DNA of 8,456 nucleotides from Bacillota bacterium. Lineage in GTDB: Bacteria; Bacillota; Sulfobacillia; RBS10-35; JAJYVN01. The first letter of the stretch is position 1. Every line of letters starts with the position of its first letter. The stretch lies in the NCBI GenBank assembly GCA_021791995.1, contig JAJYVN010000129.1:1-8456 (forward strand). The letters run 5' to 3'. This document shows, one piece after another, positions 1-6,446 of the stretch. Position numbers and translations under genes: made by a program. A model generated the notes under the pieces. That model worked only from the letters and a program-made list of their open reading frames with translations, made no database searches and was not told the origin of the DNA.

Positions 1-223
1 CAACGGGTTCAGCGCCACCCCGCCCACCTTCCCCACCCCGCCCGGTCTGGTTGCTGTTGCCGCCCACCGTCCTTCGCTCCCACGACTTACCCTTCACCGG
101 CCATCCGCCGTCTATCCACCCGTTACTCGCATGCTTTACCTGCCTCAATCCGCCTCTCCTTCATGCCTCATGCCTCAGCCTCCCCGGACTTTGCCGTTAC
201 CTTGGTCAGCTGGCTGAGCGGAA
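1..223. other. Region without a recognisable gene, pyrimidine-rich
   Basis: I recognise no protein or RNA gene here. The + strand is strongly biased to C and T. Short direct repeats are visible: CCACCCCGCCC at 15-25 and 33-43, and TGCCTCA at 141-147, 164-170 and 171-177, the last two in tandem. Two + strand frames and one minus-strand frame stay open to the left edge, but none gives a sequence I recognise. The tail of a gene lying to the left therefore cannot be excluded. An inverted repeat TCAGC-TG-GCTGA (206-217) lies just before the promoter that follows. Confidence 0.5.
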
Positions 224-252
224 TAGACAGTCATTGCACCGCGGTGTAGAAT
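224..252 (+). promoter_or_regulatory. Candidate sigma-A/sigma70 promoter for the NRAMP transcript
   Basis: TAGACA (224-229) and TAGAAT (247-252) each match the consensus at five of six positions and are separated by exactly 17 nt. This is the best promoter match I found in the window. Transcription would begin near 259 and leave a leader of about 310 nt before the transporter start codon. A weaker alternative lies downstream: TTGCAC (290-295), 17 nt, then CATAAG (313-318). Confidence 0.5.
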
Positions 253-320
253 ACGGCAGACTTCGGGTAGGTTGTGTTTCGTTCGGATCTTGCACACACC
301 ATAGACGGTCCACATAAGGG

Positions 321-476
321 GGGGGAGAGGCGGATGGATTCCTGCAGTGACCATTTATGCCCTGGCTTTGTGTGCGCGCGGATCGGGGGCGGCCAGCCAG
401 GGCGTCCATCGCACCTCTCTCTCTGCCCATCACCCTTTGCTGAGCCGGAGCGGCGCTAAGTCGGCTCCGCGCTCCG
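321..476 (+). promoter_or_regulatory. Structured 5' leader of the NRAMP gene (possible riboregulator)
   Basis: Three sets of inverted repeats are visible. The outer stem pairs 321-330 with 414-423 (ten pairs, two of them G-U) and continues as 333-337 with 406-410. Inside it, GCCCTGGC (359-366) pairs perfectly with GCCAGGGC (396-403). Downstream, GAGCCG (442-447)/CGGCTC (462-467) and CGGAGCG (446-452)/CGCTCCG (470-476) share bases, so only one can form at a time. I could not match the region to the Mn-responsive yybP-ykoY or the Mg-responsive M-box consensus. Regulation is inferred from position ahead of a metal transporter and from the pairing. Stem formation by chance in GC-rich DNA is the main alternative. 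Confidence 0.35.
334..459 (+). CDS. Possible small Cys/His-rich leader peptide (41 aa)
   Basis: An ATG at 334 follows a purine-rich ribosome-binding stretch (GGGGGAGAGG, 321-330) and opens 41 codons ending at TAA 457-459. The peptide has Cys at 4, 9, 14 and 31 and His at 7 and 27, a high density for its length and compatible with metal binding. It lies between the candidate promoter and the transporter gene, and its stop codon falls in the loop of the 442-467 hairpin. Translation would disrupt the leader stems, as in attenuation systems. I know no family for it. It may be a chance ORF in GC-rich DNA; the well-placed ribosome site and the location are the only support. Confidence 0.25.
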   Translation: MDSCSDHLCPGFVCARIGGGQPGRPSHLSLCPSPFAEPERR

Positions 477-568
477 AAGGTCCAGCAGGGCGCGTAACTG
501 CGAACACTGGCTGATCCTTCTCCAGGGTTGGCGCGCACACCGTTGCGATTGAGAACGGGGGTGCGGCG

Positions 569-2185
569 ATGACGGCTTTGCCGGTCATTGATGTTGTGTC
601 GGAGGATGCCGCTCTGGACGATGCCCACTGCGGCGATATCATGGGTGCTCTCGGGAGTGTCCGGGCGGAGCAAAAACCCGAGCCGCGGTGGTGGCCGCGC
701 CTGTTGACCTTTCTGGCGATCATGGGCCCCGGGCTGATTGTGATGGTAGGCGATAACGACGCCGGCGGTGTCACCACCTATGCCCAGGCGGGCCAAGCGT
801 ACGGCAACGCGCTTTTGTGGACCCTCTTCCTGCTCATTCCGGTCCTCATGGTTGCCCAGGAAATGGTGGCGCGTCTGGGCGTGGTTACGCGGGTGGGCCA
901 TGCCCGGCTGATCCGCCAGCGGTTTGGAGCCTTCTGGGCGGCGTTCTCCATTGTTGACCTATTCATTCTCAACGCGCTCACACTGATGACCGAGTTCATT
1001 GGTGTCGACCTCGGCTTGCGGTATTTCGGCATATCGCCCTACGTGTCGGTTCCGCTCGCAGCAGGAGCATTGATCGCCGTGGCGGCGACAGGCAGTTTCC
1101 GGCGATGGGAGCGTTCCATGTTCTTGTTCATTGGGGTCAGTCTGTTGATGTTTCCGCTCGCTGCGCTCGTTCATCCCGAGGCAGGACCGGTTCTGCATGG
1201 ACTCATTGTCCCTGGCGTTACGGGTGGATGGAACAGCACGGCGGTTCTGTTTGTGATCGCGATTGTGGGTACGACGGTGGCACCGTGGCAGCTCTTTTTT
1301 CAACAGTCCAACGTCATCGACAAGGGGATTACCATCCGTTGGCTGCGGCATGAAGTTACCGAGACATTTTTGGGCGCAGTTCTTACCAATGTCGGGGGTG
1401 CTGCCCTGCTGGTTGCAGCCGCCTTCGCCTTTCACGCTACTGCCTTGGCGGGTCAACAGAGCTCTGCCCTGGGTTTGGCGCAGGGGTTTGCCGCACATGT
1501 TGGACCCTTGGAGGGCGATCTCTTTGCCATCATTCTCATCAATGCGGCGTTGATTGGTGGCGCAACGGTGGCCATCTCTAGTTCGTACGCCTTGGCCGAT
1601 TTGACCGGCGCTCGTCACTCCCTGCATCGCCCTGTGCGCGATGCCAAGGCCTTTTATGCCGTGTATGCGGTCATGGTTGCGGCCTCGGCGGCGATCGTAC
1701 TGATCCCGCACGTTCCGTTGGGTCTGATCAATCTCGGCGTCCAAGTCTTGGCCGGGGTGCTGCTCCCCTCGGCGATGGTGTTCTTGTTGTTGCTTTGTAA
1801 CGACCGTGCCGTCTTGGGGCCATGGGTCAACACCATGCGGCAAAACATCGTTGCTGGTGTGATTGTCGGGGTTCTCATCGCTCTCTCTGTCATTCTCACC
1901 GTCACAACGGTCTTCCCCTCGGTTCCAATCGGGCCGCTCTGCGCTTGTGTCGCGGCCTTGGGGTTAGCGGCTGGCGGGTACCTGCTCGTGCGCGGACAGC
2001 CGGTGGGCCAAGCTGGTGAGAATGCTGGACTCGACCGTAATACTTGGCAGATGCCTCCCTTGCGCACACTGCCACAGATGCAGTGGAGCCGATCTCGTCG
2101 GCTGGCCATGCTTGTGCTGCGCGTGTACTTGGTCGTGGCTGTGCTCGCGATGGTCATCAAGCTCGTGCAACTCGCAGTGCGTTGA
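569..2185 (+). CDS. NRAMP-superfamily divalent metal transporter, non-canonical metal site
   Basis: This 538-residue membrane protein is a member of the NRAMP (SLC11) family, whose proteins move Mn2+, Fe2+ or related divalent ions across the cytoplasmic membrane, usually with protons. After a hydrophilic N-terminus of about 40 residues come repeated hydrophobic helices typical of the fold. The first helix carries the GPG turn (53-55) followed by D64-A65-G66-G67 where classical members have Asp-Pro-Gly-Asn. The sixth helix has A238-P239-W240 where classical members have Met-Pro-His. The aspartate ligand is kept, but the asparagine and methionine ligands are not. A polar stretch and one more hydrophobic helix (about 514-535) make it longer than MntH (about 410 residues). 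The ATG at 569 has GGGGGTG (556-562) upstream. The family is certain; the ion carried is not. Mg2+ (as in the NRAMP-related Mg transporters) or another hard ion is possible, so I give no gene symbol. Confidence 0.9.
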   Translation: MTALPVIDVVSEDAALDDAHCGDIMGALGSVRAEQKPEPRWWPRLLTFLAIMGPGLIVMVGDNDAGGVTTYAQAGQAYGNALLWTLFLLIPVLMVAQEMVARLGVVTRVGHARLIRQRFGAFWAAFSIVDLFILNALTLMTEFIGVDLGLRYFGISPYVSVPLAAGALIAVAATGSFRRWERSMFLFIGVSLLMFPLAALVHPEAGPVLHGLIVPGVTGGWNSTAVLFVIAIVGTTVAPWQLFFQQSNVIDKGITIRWLRHEVTETFLGAVLTNVGGAALLVAAAFAFHATALAGQQSSALGLAQGFAAHVGPLEGDLFAIILINAALIGGATVAISSSYALADLTGARHSLHRPVRDAKAFYAVYAVMVAASAAIVLIPHVPLGLINLGVQVLAGVLLPSAMVFLLLLCNDRAVLGPWVNTMRQNIVAGVIVGVLIALSVILTVTTVFPSVPIGPLCACVAALGLAAGGYLLVRGQPVGQAGENAGLDRNTWQMPPLRTLPQMQWSRSRRLAMLVLRVYLVVAVLAMVIKLVQLAVR

Positions 2186-2191
2186 CCGATG

Positions 2192-2237
2192 GATGGGCAG
2201 GGGGCCGATGGATGGTACCGACGGCCCCCTGCCCATC
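2192..2237. terminator. Perfect 16-bp hairpin between convergent genes, likely bidirectional terminator
   Basis: Bases 2192-2207 are the exact reverse complement of 2222-2237, with a 14-nt loop (2208-2221) that contains the palindrome GGTACC. The hairpin fills the 54-nt gap between the transporter stop (2185) and the gatB stop codon (2240-2242), where two converging transcripts must end. There is no T run on either side, so this is not a textbook intrinsic terminator. It may act as a bidirectional block or a 3' stabilising stem. An 11-nt direct repeat, CCGATGGATGG, starts at 2186 and again at 2205. Confidence 0.6.
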
Positions 2238-2239
2238 GG

Positions 2240-3706
2240 CTATTCGGATCGGCCCTGGAGCTCCCGACGCAGGACCGCATTGACGAGCGCTGGGTTCGCC
2301 TTCCCCCGAGTGGCCTTCATCACTTGGCCCACGAGAAAACCGAAAAGCTTTTCCTTTCCGTCACGGTAGTCGGCGACCTCCACGGGATTGGCTGTCAGCA
2401 CGGACCGGACGGCTTCGAGGATCGCCCCTTCATCACTCACCTGACGCAACCCTCGGTTTTCGACGACGGTTCGGGCTGTGGCTCCGGTCTGAACCATCTC
2501 GTCGAGCACCTCTTTGGCGATTTTGCCATTAATGGTGCCATCGGCGACAAGCTTCTGCAGTTCCGCCAATGCCGACGGTGTCACTCGGCAAGCCGGATCA
2601 TGGATCGCGATGCCGGTCGCGTTCAACCGGCCGAGCAGCTCAACGGTCAAAAGCGCGGCGGACTCACGCGGTGCACCCCCTGCCCGCAACATGGCGTCGA
2701 AGAAGGATGCGAGGGGCGGATCCATGGCGAGCACCGAAGCATCATAGCCACTGAGGCCAAGCGAGATGTAACGCTGGCACTTGGCGGTCGGCAATTCGGG
2801 CAGGCTCTGGCGCGTCTGTTCAACGAATGCTGGGGTGAGGTCACACGGACCGAGGTCCGGTTCGGGAAAGTAGCGATAGTCATGTGCCTCTTCCTTGCTG
2901 CGCGAGGAGAAAGTGATCTCCCTTCGGTCGTCCCAGTGGCGCGTCTCGCGAACGATGCGTCCGCCGCTTTGCAGGAGGTCCACTTGACGGTTGACCTCGA
3001 ACTCAAGTGCGCGCTGGACCGAGCGAAAGGAGTTCATGTTCTTGATCTCCACGAGTACGCCCAACGTGTCCTCCCCGACGGGTCGCACCGAGACGTTTGC
3101 GTCGCAGCGGAGGCTGCCCTCCTCCATCTTGACGTCGGACACCCCGGTGTACAGCAGCAGTGTACGGAGGGCTTGGAGGTAGACGCGTGCCTCTTCGGGA
3201 GTACGGATATCCGGTTCGCTCACGATTTCGATCAGCGGCACGCCTGCTCGGTTCAGGTCCACCCCGGTCGAGGTTCCCGGGAGACCCTCATGCGTGGACT
3301 TCCCGGTGTCCTCCTCCATGTGCAGCCGTCGGATGCGTACCTCCCGATCGACGGTGTCCCCGTTGGTTTCTGTGATCGAAAACCGCAGGTGTCCGGACCG
3401 GGCGAGTGGCCGCGCATACTGCGTGATTTGATACCCTTTTGGCAAATCCGGGTAGTGGTAGTTCTTGCGATCCCAGCGGCATTCTGGGTCGATCTCGCAC
3501 TCCAGGGCGAGCGCTGCCTTCAGCGCATACGCAATGGCCCGAGCATTGGGCACGGGTAGAGACCCCGGCAAACCAAGGCAGACAGGACAAACCTGTGTGT
3601 TGGGAGGGGCACCGAATGCGGTTGGGCAGCCACAGAACATCTTGGTTTCGGTTGCCAACTCGACATGGACCTCAAGACCGATCACCGTTTCGTACACTGT
3701 CGCCAC
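2240..3706 (-). CDS. gatB: Aspartyl/glutamyl-tRNA amidotransferase subunit B
   Basis: GatB is the tRNA-binding kinase subunit of the GatCAB complex. It phosphorylates the side chain of Glu on Glu-tRNA(Gln), or Asp on Asp-tRNA(Asn), before amidation. The N-terminal cradle shows ETVIGLEVHVEL (about 6-17) and the cysteines C25, C27, C40 and C43, the zinc-type CxC...CxxC seen in many GatB proteins. RKNYHYPDLPKGYQITQ and the later KMEEGSLRCDANVSVRP are family signatures. The C-terminal third is the helical plus YqeY-like tail that contacts tRNA. The length (488 aa) is normal. GGGAGGA (3713-3719) touches the ATG at 3712 with no spacing but lies 6 nt before the GTG at 3706, so I prefer the GTG. Using the ATG would add two residues and create a 4-nt ATGA overlap with gatA. 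It is the last gene of the operon. Confidence 0.97.
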   Translation of the reverse strand: MATVYETVIGLEVHVELATETKMFCGCPTAFGAPPNTQVCPVCLGLPGSLPVPNARAIAYALKAALALECEIDPECRWDRKNYHYPDLPKGYQITQYARPLARSGHLRFSITETNGDTVDREVRIRRLHMEEDTGKSTHEGLPGTSTGVDLNRAGVPLIEIVSEPDIRTPEEARVYLQALRTLLLYTGVSDVKMEEGSLRCDANVSVRPVGEDTLGVLVEIKNMNSFRSVQRALEFEVNRQVDLLQSGGRIVRETRHWDDRREITFSSRSKEEAHDYRYFPEPDLGPCDLTPAFVEQTRQSLPELPTAKCQRYISLGLSGYDASVLAMDPPLASFFDAMLRAGGAPRESAALLTVELLGRLNATGIAIHDPACRVTPSALAELQKLVADGTINGKIAKEVLDEMVQTGATARTVVENRGLRQVSDEGAILEAVRSVLTANPVEVADYRDGKEKLFGFLVGQVMKATRGKANPALVNAVLRRELQGRSE

Positions 3707-3708
3707 CC

Positions 3709-5202
3709 TCATTCCTCCCGATCATTCCCCATGGGTACACGGGACAGGGGAGGCCGGCGCCGTCCCAGATCGGCTGCCTGCTCATAGGCATGGGCCAGAG
3801 TCAAAATCGTTGCCTCATCCATGGGACGTCCGATGATCTGCAGTCCGATGGGGAGCCCATCATGGAATCCGCATGGCAGTGAAATCGCTGGTAAGCCAGC
3901 GAGATTGACGGGGACGGTGCAGATATCGTTCACATACATCTGCAGCGGGTCGGCCATGCGCTCGCCGAAGCGAAACGCAGTGGTCGGGGCGGTGGGTGAG
4001 ACGAGGGCCGTATACCGTTCAAAGGCAAGCTCGAACTCTCGGCAGATCCGTGTCCGTACTTGTTGCGCCTTGCCATAGTATTGGTCGTAATATCCGGCGG
4101 AGAGAGCATATGTCCCGAGCATGATGCGGCGACGCACCTCAGGACCAAATCCCTCTGCCCGGGTACGCTCGAACATTTCTCGATAGCTTTGGGACCCTCG
4201 GGTCCGATGCCCGAAGCGCACCCCGTCGTAACGCGCGAGGTTGCTCGACGCCTCTGCAGGCGCGATGACATAGTATGCATCGAGTGCGTGGGGGAGGGTG
4301 GGTAGGCTGCACTCCTCGATGTCCGCTCCAAGCTCCGTCAGGAGATCGAGCGCGGCGAGGACCGCGGAGCGAACCTCCGCTGCAACCCCCTCACCAAGCA
4401 ACTGGCGGGGCACGCCAAGCCGCAGGCCTCGGCACCCCGACTCGATGCCCGCCAAGTAGTCTGGAACTTCTCCCGGGTTGGAGGTGGCGTCTCTCCGATC
4501 ATGACCGGCGATGGCTCCAAGGACGATCGCCGCGTCGCGTACATCACGCGTCAGTGGCCCAATCTGATCCAGCGAACTCGCAAAGGCCACCAGTCCGTAG
4601 CGGGAGACGCGCCCATAGGTGGGCTTCAAGCCGACGATCCCACAAAAGGAAGCCGGCTGGCGGATGCTGCCGCCGGTATCGGAGCCCAGCGCAGCGATTG
4701 CCTCACCGGCCGCCACCGCTGCGGCCGAGCCACCGCTCGACCCACCCGGCACGCGTCCCACATCCCACGGGTTGCGCGTCGGATGGTACGCGGAATGCTC
4801 GGTGGAACTGCCCATCGCAAACTCGTCCATGTTCGTTTTGCCGATCACCACGGCCTGTTGTTGGGCGAGGGATTCGACGACGGTGGCATCGTACGGTGCG
4901 ATGTAGCCCTCCAGGATCGCGGATGCGCACGTCGTCGGCAGGCCGCGGGTGTTGAGATTGTCTTTGAGGGCGATGGGGATCCCCGCCAGCGGGCCGAGGG
5001 CGTCCCCGCGCATGCGAGAGGCATCCACTGCGCGCGCTTCGGCCAGAACCTCCTCCCGCAGCCGACGGTAGACGAAGGAGTGGATATCCTCCTCCACGTG
5101 GTCGATCCGCTCCAGAACTGCCTCCGCTAACTCCTCTGCCGACAGTTCCCCTGCGGCAAGTCGGGTCTGCAAGCCGTGTACCGTGCTTTCATAGAGTTCC
5201 AA
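3709..5202 (-). CDS. gatA: Aspartyl/glutamyl-tRNA amidotransferase subunit A
   Basis: GatA is the glutaminase subunit of GatCAB. It releases ammonia from glutamine and passes it to GatB. It belongs to the amidase-signature family, and the Ser-cisSer-Lys catalytic set is visible at K80 (PIALKDN), S155 (in the GGSSGGS stretch) and S179 (GSDTGGSIRQP). These agree with the usual positions in bacterial GatA. The length of 497 aa is typical and the reading frame is intact. The start is TTG at 5202, chosen because GAGGAGG (5211-5217) lies 8 nt upstream and the protein then begins where family members begin. It follows gatC by 27 nt and ends essentially at the gatB start, so the two are probably translationally coupled. 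Confidence 0.97.
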   Translation of the reverse strand: MELYESTVHGLQTRLAAGELSAEELAEAVLERIDHVEEDIHSFVYRRLREEVLAEARAVDASRMRGDALGPLAGIPIALKDNLNTRGLPTTCASAILEGYIAPYDATVVESLAQQQAVVIGKTNMDEFAMGSSTEHSAYHPTRNPWDVGRVPGGSSGGSAAAVAAGEAIAALGSDTGGSIRQPASFCGIVGLKPTYGRVSRYGLVAFASSLDQIGPLTRDVRDAAIVLGAIAGHDRRDATSNPGEVPDYLAGIESGCRGLRLGVPRQLLGEGVAAEVRSAVLAALDLLTELGADIEECSLPTLPHALDAYYVIAPAEASSNLARYDGVRFGHRTRGSQSYREMFERTRAEGFGPEVRRRIMLGTYALSAGYYDQYYGKAQQVRTRICREFELAFERYTALVSPTAPTTAFRFGERMADPLQMYVNDICTVPVNLAGLPAISLPCGFHDGLPIGLQIIGRPMDEATILTLAHAYEQAADLGRRRPPLSRVPMGNDREE

Positions 5203-5210
5203 ACGGGGTT

Positions 5211-5217
5211 CCTCCTC
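5211..5217 (-). promoter_or_regulatory. Strong Shine-Dalgarno site that fixes the TTG start of gatA
   Basis: On the minus strand GAGGAGG lies 8 nt before TTG (5202-5200). Neither ATG nor GTG is present at this position, so the site decides the start. A strong site next to a poor start codon is a common way of setting expression level. Confidence 0.7.
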
Positions 5218-5229
5218 GCTCTGCCCGTG

Positions 5230-5517
5230 CTACTCCTCGACGACGCGCGGCACCAAGAACATGCCGTGCCGCTCGTCTGGAGCGTTGGCCAAAACCGTCT
5301 CCCGCAAAAGCGGCACCTGGGGCATGTCCTCTCGGAGTATGCCGCGTTGCTCCAAGGCACGAGAGGTCGGCGGCATGCCTTCGGTATCGACCTCTTGTAG
5401 ACGCGCGACGTGATCGAGAATGCGCCCCAACTCGGCCACGTAACCCGTAAGTTCATCATCGCTGGCGCGGACGCGGGCCAATGCAGCTACCTGCCGTACC
5501 TGTTCTTTTGTCAACAC
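5230..5517 (-). CDS. gatC: Aspartyl/glutamyl-tRNA amidotransferase subunit C
   Basis: GatC is the small subunit that wraps around the GatA-GatB interface and stabilises the complex. The 95-residue protein has the usual length and plan: an N-terminal EQVRQVAALARVRASDDE helix, the LGRILDHVARLQEVDTEGMPPTSR middle, and a C-terminal LRETVLANAPDERHGMFLVPRVVEE segment (family form: N-A-P-x-x-x-x-x-F-x-V-P-x-V). It starts with GTG at 5517; AGGTGAGG lies just upstream on the minus strand. It begins 11 nt after the stop of the ABC ATPase gene and ends 27 nt before gatA. Confidence 0.96.
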   Translation of the reverse strand: MLTKEQVRQVAALARVRASDDELTGYVAELGRILDHVARLQEVDTEGMPPTSRALEQRGILREDMPQVPLLRETVLANAPDERHGMFLVPRVVEE

Positions 5518-5528
5518 TCATCCTCACC

Positions 5529-6446
5529 TCATTCCAGCCTGTTGTTCGACACCGCGTGGCAGGCCACCCTGTGGTCCTGGGTGCCGCGCAGAACCGGCGT
5601 TTCCGCACACTCTGCCATCACCCATGGGCATTCGGAGCGATACAGACATCCGTGTGACGTAACCCCGGGTCGGATCTCTTTGGGAGCTGATTCTCCTGCG
5701 CTCCACAGGGCCTGCGTGAAGGGGTGCAAAGGATGGGCGGTCACCTCGCCGCTCCGCCCTTCCTCCACCAGCCGCCCTCCATACAGAACACCCAAGCGGT
5801 CGCAGATCGGGCTCAGTCGCCGCGGGTCGTGATCCACCCAGATCATAGCCATTGCAAAGGATGCGCGGAGGCGACCTACCAAGGCGGTAATCTGCTCTTG
5901 GGCCACTGGGTCGAGCGCAGACACGGGCTCGTCCAAGAGGAGGACAGCTGGCCCTGTACCAATCGCGCGCGCAATGCTGACCCGCTGCCGTTGTCCGCCG
6001 GAGAGCTCCGTCGGGCGGCGACCTGCGAGGGTCGGGTCGAGGCCAACAAACTCCAGGAGGGCCAGAGCGGTCTCGGTGATCCGCTTCCGACCTCTCACGG
6101 CGCCTCCGCAGGCGATTCCCTCCATCACTGCCTCAAGTGCAGTTTGTAGGGGATCGAGCGCACCATCGGAGTCCTGCCAGACGATCTGCACCAGCGGCCT
6201 CAGGCGCCGTAGTGCAGCATCGGGCATGTGGCTGATCTCGATCCCAGCGAGGGATACGGAACCGTCATCTGGGCGCAAAAGCCCCGCCAGCATGCGCAGA
6301 ATCGTCGATTTGCCGCTACCACTCTTGCCGAGGAGGCCATAGACCATGCCCGGTTCCAACACCAAGTCCACCTCGTCGACCACCCGGCGGCCACCGAGGG
6401 TCTTGCACAGGCCACGACCGACCAGGACCGGTGCGCGGCTCCTCAC
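5529..6446 (-). CDS. Oligopeptide/dipeptide-type ABC transporter ATP-binding protein, no partner in view
   Basis: This is a 305-residue ATPase of the OppF/DppF type, which would power uptake of peptides, nickel or a similar solute at the inner face of the membrane. Walker A is at 40-48 (GKSGSGKST), the Q-loop glutamine is Q91, the signature LSGGQRQR begins at 148, Walker B ends at D172 with catalytic E173, and the switch histidine is H206. The last 70 residues form the oligopeptide/dipeptide C-terminal domain, with the HP-hydrophobic-TQAL motif and a set of cysteines (GCLYRSECPW...C...HRVACH). All key residues are intact. GTG at 6446 overlaps the upstream stop in GTGA, which implies coupling. 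No permease, binding protein or second ATPase is in the window, and it sits directly ahead of gatC. It could be the last gene of a scattered transporter or serve permeases elsewhere. The substrate cannot be read. Confidence 0.9.
   Translation of the reverse strand: MRSRAPVLVGRGLCKTLGGRRVVDEVDLVLEPGMVYGLLGKSGSGKSTILRMLAGLLRPDDGSVSLAGIEISHMPDAALRRLRPLVQIVWQDSDGALDPLQTALEAVMEGIACGGAVRGRKRITETALALLEFVGLDPTLAGRRPTELSGGQRQRVSIARAIGTGPAVLLLDEPVSALDPVAQEQITALVGRLRASFAMAMIWVDHDPRRLSPICDRLGVLYGGRLVEEGRSGEVTAHPLHPFTQALWSAGESAPKEIRPGVTSHGCLYRSECPWVMAECAETPVLRGTQDHRVACHAVSNNRLE

Noticed and set aside
1..10. CAACGGGTTC at the window start and again at 6847-6856
   Set aside because: Ten-base matches are expected by chance in a window of this size, and the similarity does not extend.
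206..300. tRNA-like stretch (GGCTGAGCGG followed by GTTCGGATC)
   Set aside because: The T-stem and acceptor stem do not pair, and the -35/-10 promoter elements fall inside it.
321..476. Known Mn (yybP-ykoY) or Mg (M-box) riboswitch ahead of the transporter
   Set aside because: The conserved core strings of these classes are not visible. The structured leader is reported as unclassified instead.
206..901. Long minus-strand open frame (231 codons) across the leader and the start of the NRAMP gene
   Set aside because: It is antisense to a clear membrane-protein gene, has low-complexity Arg/Pro/His-rich translation and matches nothing known.
959..1843. Minus-strand open frame of 294 codons inside the NRAMP gene
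   Set aside because: It is a shadow of the GC-rich sense codons; the translation is rich in Gln, Arg and His with no domain.
2189..3559. Plus-strand open frame of 456 codons opposite gatB
   Set aside because: GatB on the other strand is unambiguous. The plus frame is its antisense and runs through the terminator hairpin.
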